Source of the DNA: Verrucomicrobiota bacterium | Lineage (GTDB): Bacteria; Chlamydiota; Chlamydiia; Chlamydiales; Rhabdochlamydiaceae | Assembly: GCA_903970455.1 (NCBI GenBank) | Contig: CAJCIW010000052.1 | Coordinates: forward strand, 1 to 6,022 | Direction: 5' to 3' | DNA: 6,022 bases | Part shown: one piece after another, positions 1 through 5,131 of the stretch | Layout: each line of letters opens with the position of its first letter | Numbering within the stretch: the stretch's first letter is position 1 | Program-made: the position numbers and the translations under genes | Notes under the pieces: model-generated | The model's input: only the letters and a program-made list of their open reading frames with translations | Database searches by the model: none | What the model was told of the DNA's origin: nothing

Positions 1-818
1 TTCGATTCGGGGCTGCTCAAAAAGCAGGAGAACCGGGAGTCTTTGCGCATATGCGATGCAAGGCATTGATTTAAGAATATAAATAGCCTCTCATCGGGCT
101 TTTCTACGGGCTTTCCGATTCTACTTGTCATTAGCAACTCATCAACTTCCTCTTTTGAGATTTTTTCTTCCCGAGCCAATTTTTCCAGGAGCGTTTGCAG
201 CTGCTGAATCAAAATTTGTCCGCGAGTGCACAATTCCTTTAAAAAGTAGGCAAACTGTCTGACTTCCGCTTTGTTTTCCAAGGGAATTTCTTTGAGTAGG
301 CCCTGGAGATCTTCGTCTGAGTATTGGATCTCCGTTAAAAAAGGGATGGTTTTTTCTACTTCGGTGAGAAGACGCTCCCCTTTTTTAAGCAAAAGCTGCG
401 AGTGCTCGCTCTCTTTTTCCATTTTTTGCATTTCTTGTTCGCTTTGCAAGGGGTAATCATCGAAGAAAATGGAATCGAAAACGCCCAATGTAGGCAGAGC
501 ATGCTGCCACGTATCTTCAATGATGGTCACATGAGTGTGCTTGCGGGCCCATTCGCGCGCACGAGCGGCGATCTCAGGATGGCACTCAATAATCGTGTGG
601 CTTTTGGGGCGAAAGCTTTGGATCTGTTCAGAAGAATAGCCAAGCCCGAATCCTACTTCCAACACATCGCCAAAGGGGCGAAGCGCATCGATGCAGGCTT
701 GCATGTAAGGCTTTTCCCATTCCATCATCACTTGAAACTTTCCGTCTTTGAGCAAAACATCTTTTCCAAGCTCGTCTTTTCGATATTCCATATTGCCGTG
801 AGAAAAATCTTGTGTCAT
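1..818 (-). CDS. Class I SAM-dependent methyltransferase, GAMT/RMT2-like (3' end outside window)
   Basis: The reading frame starts at the ATG complementary to 816-818 and stays open for 272 codons to the left edge, so the C-terminus is missing. Visible motifs are MMEWEKPYM (residues 31-39), the glycine-rich SAM loop VLEVGFGLGYSSE (52-64), the acidic strand end IIECHP (76-81, E78 probably binding the SAM ribose) and FDSIFFDDYPL (114-124). The order and spelling resemble guanidinoacetate N-methyltransferase and the arginine methyltransferase RMT2, whose counterpart motifs are roughly WExPYM, VLEVGFG, IIEC and YDTYPL. After DDYPL there is a charged, helix-forming stretch to about residue 240, which GAMT (about 236 residues in total) lacks. 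Core-like sequence seems to resume near LFIFLNQCLASHM (245-257). The substrate is unknown; it could be a small guanidino compound, a protein arginine or something else. This ATG is chosen because it is the first in frame: upstream the frame is open to about 1046 but offers only TTG codons. No Shine-Dalgarno sequence is evident. Confidence 0.85.
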   Translation of the reverse strand, partial: MTQDFSHGNMEYRKDELGKDVLLKDGKFQVMMEWEKPYMQACIDALRPFGDVLEVGFGLGYSSEQIQSFRPKSHTIIECHPEIAARAREWARKHTHVTIIEDTWQHALPTLGVFDSIFFDDYPLQSEQEMQKMEKESEHSQLLLKKGERLLTEVEKTIPFLTEIQYSDEDLQGLLKEIPLENKAEVRQFAYFLKELCTRGQILIQQLQTLLEKLAREEKISKEEVDELLMTSRIGKPVEKPDERLFIFLNQCLASHMRKDSRFSCFLSSPES

Positions 819-824
819 GCCGTG

Positions 825-984
825 TACCGAAAATAATTCAAAAGTTGGGAATTTGGCAAGGCGGCTGCGCAAATTTTTTGTCTGGAGAGAGCGACCCTTG
901 TGGAAGGACAAGGCGCGAGTGAAGACAAAAAATTTGCTGCATAGACAACATAGGCGAAAACCAACTTCTGAGTCATTTTCGGTA
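825..984. mobile_element. Putative MITE-like palindromic element with TA-bounded inverted repeats
   Basis: The two ends are inverted repeats of each other. Positions 825-848 match the reverse complement of 961-984 at 21 of 24 bases, and all three differences are transitions. Inside lies a second, perfect pair (869-883 with 923-937). The stretch between the two arm pairs (849-868 and 938-960) aligns poorly. Both outer ends read TA then CCGAAAAT going inward, so a 156-bp element (827-982) could be flanked by a TA target duplication, as made by IS630/Tc1-type transposases. The element has no coding capacity. Its left end stops 6 bp before the methyltransferase start codon, so it forms that gene's immediate leader. 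Against a mobile origin, only one copy is visible here; it could instead be a locally formed regulatory palindrome. Confidence 0.5.
869..937. repeat. Perfect 15-bp inverted repeat with nested inner hairpin
   Basis: Positions 869-883 (GCAAATTTTTTGTCT) are the exact reverse complement of 923-937. Within the 39-base gap a second stem can form from 896-901 (CCTTGT) and 908-913 (ACAAGG), extended by GCG 891-893 and CGC 914-916 across a two-base bulge. A TGC/GCA extension at 866-868 and 938-940 is possible with one bulged base. Either strand would fold into a long two-tier hairpin as RNA. It is not followed by a U-tract in the manner of an intrinsic terminator, and it sits between divergent genes. 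Confidence 0.8.
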
Positions 985-993
985 TAACTCCGT

Positions 994-1019
994 TTTTTGG
1001 CTATACAATAATCCAAAAA
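994..1019. repeat. Short A/T-rich inverted repeat
   Basis: TTTTTGG (994-1000) and CCAAAAA (1013-1019) are complementary 7-bp arms around a 12-base loop. This could be an operator-like site or a weak hairpin in the divergent promoter region. In AT-rich DNA such a pair can arise by chance. Confidence 0.3.
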
Positions 1020-1058
1020 GTATTTTAGGATCCTTAACAAGTCATTTTAATTTTTACG

Positions 1059-1087
1059 TTGAAGCTCTGAAAAAACAATTTTTTAAA
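1059..1087 (+). promoter_or_regulatory. Candidate sigma70-type promoter for the secretin gene
   Basis: TTGAAG (1059-1064) and TTTAAA (1082-1087) are separated by 17 bp, each matching four of six consensus bases. Transcription would begin near 1094, giving a leader of about 75 nt that opens with the hairpin at 1096-1119. The match is weak and the surroundings are AT-rich, so this is only the best candidate seen in the spacer. Confidence 0.25.
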
Positions 1088-1095
1088 GGATGAAG

Positions 1096-1119
1096 AGAGA
1101 ACCCCGCCAAGGGGACTCT
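1096..1119 (+). promoter_or_regulatory. Stem-loop in the secretin leader region
   Basis: AGAG (1096-1099) pairs with CTCT (1116-1119) and CCCC (1102-1105) with GGGG (1111-1114). A small internal loop separates the two stems and the apical loop is GCCAA. It lies 50 bp upstream of the secretin start codon and is followed by mixed A/T sequence without a clean T-run. It may be a leader hairpin affecting mRNA stability or attenuation; a terminator role is less likely because no plus-strand gene ends upstream. Confidence 0.4.
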
Positions 1120-1148
1120 GTTCAATAATTTTGAGCTAAGATGATAAT

Positions 1149-1162
1149 AAGACCGAGGTCTT
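1149..1162 (+). promoter_or_regulatory. Shine-Dalgarno of the secretin gene inside a small inverted repeat
   Basis: GAGGT (1155-1159) lies 10 bases before the ATG at 1170, a suitable position for a ribosome-binding site. It is embedded in AAGACC-GA-GGTCTT (1149-1162), an inverted repeat with too small a loop to close fully, though a five-pair stem could form and partly mask the site. An in-frame TAG at 1164-1166 just before the ATG excludes any upstream start. Confidence 0.5.
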
Positions 1163-1169
1163 TTAGGCT

Positions 1170-4100
1170 ATGAAAGAATTTCCGAGGCACGTGCTCCGGC
1201 TCGCAGGCTACACAACCTTTTTTTCACTCCTCTATTCCCCTTTTGCCTATACTGCGGACGTCGAAGAGAATCTGATCGCAGCTGTTAAAATTGAGAGCGT
1301 CGATGTCGACAAAGACACCTACACCGTCAATTTCAACAATATCTCGATCATCGAGTTTATCCGTTTTGCGAGCAAGATCACCAATCTGAATTTCGTTTTC
1401 GAAGAGGGGGACCTGCAATTTTCGGTGACTGTGGTCTCTGAAGAAGCCGTCTCTGCAAAAAATGTGATGGCGGCCCTATCCCAGGTTCTGCGCATGCATG
1501 AACTGGTCCTGCTGGAACAAGATGGAAATGTTTTGATCACAAAAAGCAGAACAGTGAATCAAATTGCACCCATCATTTCCAGCGATCTGCCCAAATCGAA
1601 AGCAAATAACTCTGCGCTTGTGACAAGAGTTTTCCGCTTGAAAAACGCCAATGTCAATACCATCGCAGGCATTATACGGCCGATGTGTTCCGACACCGCA
1701 TTGATTGAAGTCTCCGTGGAAACAAGACAGCTCATCGTCACGGACATAACGACAAACGTTGAACAGATCGATTCCCTCTTGGCAAGTCTCGACGCCCCTC
1801 ATACTCCCCTCGATATGGAGGCGTATGTCGTTAAAAATGTTCCTCCCCAAGACCTCATCACCCTGACCCAGCAAATCCTCACTCCCTTTACGGAAGGCAA
1901 CCCCCTCATCTTTGTCCCTCAAAACGAGACCAATTCCGTCTTCGTCGTTTCCACTCCTTATTTGCTCGAACGCGCCTTGGCGGTGATGGAAGATTTGGAC
2001 ATGGAGCCCAAATCCGTAGTGATCAGCAGACAAGCGATGACGGGAAAAAACACTTTCTTGTACAAGGCGGTTAACAGGTCAGTCGATGATCTCCTTAAAC
2101 AACTTTCCCAATTGAATCGGCAATTGAAAAGTGTAGGAGGCCCTCAGACTCCATTACAAGTTGCCATCGACGGCGCACAGCCGATCGAAGATACAAACTC
2201 TTTGATGTTCATCGCGGATACCGATACAACAGCAACATTAAAAGAAGTTTTAGCTTCTTTGGATACGCCGGGTAAAGCGGGTTCACGAGCTCAGGCAAAA
2301 TCTACTTTTTTGATTTACACTCCTCAATACCGTACAGGGGACGAGCTCAGCGCCGAAATGAATGAATTGAGCACAAATTTAGAAGAATCAGGGCTCGCCG
2401 ACCCTTCCTTCTTGCAGACAGTGAATTCCGTGAGGTGGGTGAAAAGCACGAATTCTTTGGTCTTTACGGGCGATCCTCAATCGATTGAAAGGCTCAATGT
2501 CATTTTAAAGTCTTTAGACACTCCTTCCTCCTCTATTTCAAAGACATCACAAGTTTTCATTTACAAACCCCAATTCGTCTCTCCGGATCAGATCCAAACT
2601 GCTTTAAACAGCCTCGTCCCATCCCTGCAACAGACCGGGTCTTTTGCAGACCAAAATCTGACCAGTGCCATTCAGGGGATGCAATGGAACGGCGATACGC
2701 AGTCGTTCATGGTCACCTCTGATCCCGGGACGATCGAGCGCTTAAAAGGGCTGCTCAGCTCAATCGATACGGAGCAGCCAGCCACAAGCCAACTCAGTAA
2801 AGGATTTTTTCTCTATAAACTGCAAGCAGCGCAATGCGAGACGGTCCTCGACCAATTAAAAAATATCGCTCAAAAGCTGCCTGCCACTACTTTGCAGAAT
2901 CAAAATCTGATCAATGCCATCAACAAGATCGAATGCATTAAAGCCCAAAATGCATTGCTGATTACAGGCAGCGGAGATGCGATCGAGCAGGTGAAAACGC
3001 TTATTGTAGAATTCGATACCACAAAGGGAGCTCCTATCGGAGCTCAAACATTCCTGATCTATAAAGCTAAATTTCTTCCTGCCGAAGAGATTGAAGCGGC
3101 TTTGACCGATCTAGGCAGAGATCTGGAAGCATCGGGCCTAAACGATCCTCAGCTCTTCCAGGCGATTAAAGCGATGCGTTATGTAGCTCAAACAAACTCC
3201 CTTCTTTTCACCGGTACTCAAGAAGGCCTCGATAAAGTGCAAAATCTTCTCAATACCATCGACACGAGCACGGCATTGGGAGCGATCCAGCGGATCGGCA
3301 ATCTGACATTTTTCCTCTACAAAATTCAATATGCGACACCGGATAAATTGATCTCCTCCCTCAAAGCTTTTTCCGTGGATTTAAAACAATCTAACGTCCA
3401 AGACCAGCAGCTTGCCGAGACGATCAATGCCGTAAAATGGATCAAAGAGACCAATTCCCTTCTTTTCACCGGCAGCAACGAAACATTAGAGAGAGTGGAG
3501 CAGCTCGTCCAAAAATTCGACCTCCCTGCCCTGGGAGGGCCGACGCCAGTCGAACGAGCAGCTCCCACTTTTATCATCTATAATCCGAAATATTTAAACG
3601 GCGAAGAGCTGATTGCCATCCTCTGCGAGTTCGTGCAGAATTTGATGACCTCCGGCGTTTCCGATCCCGGCCTCTTCGATGCGATCAACAATCTTAAATG
3701 GATCCCAAAAACCTCTTCGCTACTTATTTCAGGCAACCACGACTCCGTTGAAAAAGTGCAGCAATTGCTCACCAAATTCGACATTCCTGGAAAAGACGTC
3801 GCGACTCCCTCCATTGAGTCGATCGACAACACCAGTTTTCTTGTCTACAAGTTGCAATACCATCCAGGCGACGACATCCAAATAGCGCTTAAACAAGTCT
3901 CCGCAAGCATCGGGAAAGGCGCCTCTCCCCCCACCGCCCTTGTCGACGCCATCAACTCCCTGCAATGGATCCAGGTGACCAATTCCCTTTTAGTCTCCGG
4001 CCAACAGGACGTCCTGGTCAAATTGAAAGACCTGATCCAAAATCTCGATGTTCCCTTGCGCCAAGTCTTCATCGAAGTTCTTGTCATTGAGACCACATTG

Positions 4101-5030
4101 TTGAATACGCAAAACTTCGGACTGATGTGGGGAGCGCAGGCGCAATACTTTAATAAAGCGACTTTGGGCACGGGAAATTTTCCCATTAGTAGTAATTCAA
4201 ATTCCAATACCGGAGGAGTCACGACACCTGCGAGCGCATTTTCGCCGACTTTACAATCGATCAATGCGACAAAAACTCCCGCAGGAGGCATGGTGCCCTT
4301 TGTCCAAGGATTCGATCTCGGAGTTATCGGCGATATCATCATGCACAAAGGGAAATCTTTCATCTCGCTTGGCGCCCTTGTCAATGCGATTCAACTCGAC
4401 ACCGATTCGACAATCGTTCTCAACCACAAGATCATCACTCAGGACAATCGACAATCGGTCATTTTTGTTGGAATGAACGTTCCTTACACAGGGTCTATTG
4501 TCACGACACAAGGGGGTGCCGCTCAGCAAAATTCAGCAAATATCGAATACCGCGACGTCGGGGTAAGCTTGACCATCACGCCTATTTTAGGCGATGGCGA
4601 TGTTGTCACTTTGGACATCGTCAACGACATTTCAGAGGTGGTGGGTAATGCGCAGCAAGCAGTCAGTAATAGTAATGTGACAGGGATTCTCACCAACCAT
4701 ACGCACATGGAAACGCGCGTACATGTCCCTGACAACTATTTTGTTGCATTGAGTGGAATGATCAACGACAGCAAAACACATTTTAGGACGGCCATCCCCT
4801 GCTTAGGAGGCCTTCCTGTCATTGGAGCCCTGTTCAGCGAAAATGACCGAGCGGCGTCAAAAGCAAATGTGATCATTTTCGTTCGTCCGCAGATCGTCAA
4901 ATCCTACGCGGAATACAAACAAATCACCGAGCATCAAGAATGGCTTTATAAAGACAACGCCACTCTGCCTGTGCTGAAAGAAGAATTTGATGAGAGTCTT
5001 GACCTGGTGAAAACCCCTGAGAATGAATAG
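1170..5030 (+). CDS. sctC: Giant outer-membrane secretin, chlamydial SctC-like (type III secretion), with eight extra N-domain modules
   Basis: This intact 1286-residue protein should form the outer-membrane ring of a secretion machine. Residues 1-29 are a Sec signal peptide (basic start, hydrophobic LAGYTTFFSLLY, cleavage near FAYTA). N0 spans about 50-126, N1 about 150-210 (ending SLDAP) and N2 about 215-278. Eight further modules fill 295-962. The pore domain starts at RQVFIEVLVIET (964) and includes NVPYTG (1103-1108), NIEYRDVGVSLTITP, the secretin signature with IPCLGGLPVIGALF (1209-1222) and the strand FVRPQIV (1237-1243). An acidic tail of about 43 residues follows. A Ser/Asn-rich loop lies near 1006-1016. 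The ATG is the first possible start, with an in-frame TAG just upstream and GAGGT 10 bases away. Secretins are commonly 500-900 residues, so this is very long. The assignment to type III (SctC) rather than type II (GspD) rests on recalled similarity of the pore domain to chlamydial SctC; no other secretion gene is present to decide it. Confidence 0.95.
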   Translation: MKEFPRHVLRLAGYTTFFSLLYSPFAYTADVEENLIAAVKIESVDVDKDTYTVNFNNISIIEFIRFASKITNLNFVFEEGDLQFSVTVVSEEAVSAKNVMAALSQVLRMHELVLLEQDGNVLITKSRTVNQIAPIISSDLPKSKANNSALVTRVFRLKNANVNTIAGIIRPMCSDTALIEVSVETRQLIVTDITTNVEQIDSLLASLDAPHTPLDMEAYVVKNVPPQDLITLTQQILTPFTEGNPLIFVPQNETNSVFVVSTPYLLERALAVMEDLDMEPKSVVISRQAMTGKNTFLYKAVNRSVDDLLKQLSQLNRQLKSVGGPQTPLQVAIDGAQPIEDTNSLMFIADTDTTATLKEVLASLDTPGKAGSRAQAKSTFLIYTPQYRTGDELSAEMNELSTNLEESGLADPSFLQTVNSVRWVKSTNSLVFTGDPQSIERLNVILKSLDTPSSSISKTSQVFIYKPQFVSPDQIQTALNSLVPSLQQTGSFADQNLTSAIQGMQWNGDTQSFMVTSDPGTIERLKGLLSSIDTEQPATSQLSKGFFLYKLQAAQCETVLDQLKNIAQKLPATTLQNQNLINAINKIECIKAQNALLITGSGDAIEQVKTLIVEFDTTKGAPIGAQTFLIYKAKFLPAEEIEAALTDLGRDLEASGLNDPQLFQAIKAMRYVAQTNSLLFTGTQEGLDKVQNLLNTIDTSTALGAIQRIGNLTFFLYKIQYATPDKLISSLKAFSVDLKQSNVQDQQLAETINAVKWIKETNSLLFTGSNETLERVEQLVQKFDLPALGGPTPVERAAPTFIIYNPKYLNGEELIAILCEFVQNLMTSGVSDPGLFDAINNLKWIPKTSSLLISGNHDSVEKVQQLLTKFDIPGKDVATPSIESIDNTSFLVYKLQYHPGDDIQIALKQVSASIGKGASPPTALVDAINSLQWIQVTNSLLVSGQQDVLVKLKDLIQNLDVPLRQVFIEVLVIETTLLNTQNFGLMWGAQAQYFNKATLGTGNFPISSNSNSNTGGVTTPASAFSPTLQSINATKTPAGGMVPFVQGFDLGVIGDIIMHKGKSFISLGALVNAIQLDTDSTIVLNHKIITQDNRQSVIFVGMNVPYTGSIVTTQGGAAQQNSANIEYRDVGVSLTITPILGDGDVVTLDIVNDISEVVGNAQQAVSNSNVTGILTNHTHMETRVHVPDNYFVALSGMINDSKTHFRTAIPCLGGLPVIGALFSENDRAASKANVIIFVRPQIVKSYAEYKQITEHQEWLYKDNATLPVLKEEFDESLDLVKTPENE
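2052..4055 (+). repeat. Eight tandem protein modules (secretin N-domain type) inside the secretin
   Basis: The modules cover residues 295-367, 379-452, 461-534, 545-618, 627-699, 713-786, 800-873 and 889-962. Start-to-start spacing is 81-89 residues, with linkers of 8-15. Each begins with a strand such as TFLIYKxQY, continues with a helix (DxLxxALxxL), then DPxLxxAINxxKWI, a strand TNSLLFTG, and a final helix ending in a D-x-P-like turn (LDTP, FDLP, FDIP, LDVP). Modules 3 and 4 are the most diverged: TNSL is replaced by TQSF and QNAL, and DTP by DTE and DTT. Module 1 is also looser. N1 and N2 before them end in the same turn, so they look like one domain family expanded by duplication. The reading frame is continuous, so this is not an assembly or frameshift artefact. 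Confidence 0.93.
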
Positions 5031-5034
5031 ACGT

Positions 5035-5062
5035 TTCACGTAGGATAAAAAAATCCTATAAC
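5035..5062 (+). promoter_or_regulatory. Candidate sigma70-type promoter for the lipoprotein gene
   Basis: TTCACG (5035-5040, four of six matches) and TATAAC (5057-5062, five of six matches) are 16 bp apart. Transcription would start near 5069, giving a leader of about 60 nt. The spacer between the boxes contains the inverted repeat TAGGAT-A6-ATCCTA (5041-5058). Read-through from the secretin gene is equally possible, since no good terminator separates the two genes. Confidence 0.35.
5041..5058. repeat. Inverted repeat just after the secretin stop codon
   Basis: TAGGAT (5041-5046) and ATCCTA (5053-5058) are perfect 6-bp arms around six A residues, starting 10 bp after the secretin stop codon. 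The stem is AT-rich and no T-run follows directly (the nearest is at 5093-5100), so it is a poor intrinsic terminator. It overlaps the candidate promoter at 5035-5062 and could instead be an operator. Confidence 0.4.
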
Positions 5063-5131
5063 TCCTAGGCAGCTTCTTTACTTTTCTGTTCGTTTTTTTT
5101 GGGAAATCCTTTAAATTAGTTCGTAGCCTCT

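Larger units (their letters stand above)
819..1169. other. Divergent intergenic region between methyltransferase and secretin genes
   Basis: This 351-bp spacer separates two divergently oriented genes. No convincing protein-coding gene was found in it on either strand. About half is taken up by a palindromic element (825-984). The remainder is AT-rich and contains a 7-bp inverted repeat (994-1019), a weak plus-strand promoter-like pair (1059-1087), a GC-capped hairpin (1096-1119) and the ribosome-binding site of the secretin gene. It must carry the regulatory signals for the secretin, and probably those of the methyltransferase too. Confidence 0.85.

Noticed and set aside
271..456. Plus-strand open frame of 61 codons rich in Ser and Cys
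   Set aside because: It lies antisense to the helical insertion of the methyltransferase; its composition is what reverse reading of such codons gives.
402..836. Plus-strand open frame of 144 codons
   Set aside because: It runs antisense to the methyltransferase gene, has no family resemblance, and the opposite strand carries clear SAM-binding motifs.
1027..1034. Palindrome AGGATCCT as a regulatory site
   Set aside because: An 8-bp palindrome is expected by chance in a window of this size and no second copy was seen nearby.
819..1046. N-terminal extension of the methyltransferase
   Set aside because: The frame is open upstream of 818 but has only TTG codons, runs through the palindromic element, and the translated sequence looks non-coding.
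1096..1119. Intrinsic terminator
   Set aside because: No plus-strand gene ends upstream and there is no clean T-run after the stem.
1476..2033. Minus-strand open frame of 185 codons
   Set aside because: It overlaps the N0-N2 region of the secretin on the opposite strand and shows no recognisable domain.
3845..4384. Minus-strand open frame of 179 codons
   Set aside because: It lies antisense to secretin module 8 and the start of the pore domain, with no recognisable motif.
1170..5030. Fusion of several secretin genes or an assembly duplication
   Set aside because: There is one signal peptide, one N0 and one pore domain, and the modules differ substantially in sequence, so this is a genuine tandem-domain protein.
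5041..5100. Intrinsic terminator after the secretin
   Set aside because: The stem is AT-rich, and the only T-run (5093-5100) is more than 30 bases away without a stem directly before it.
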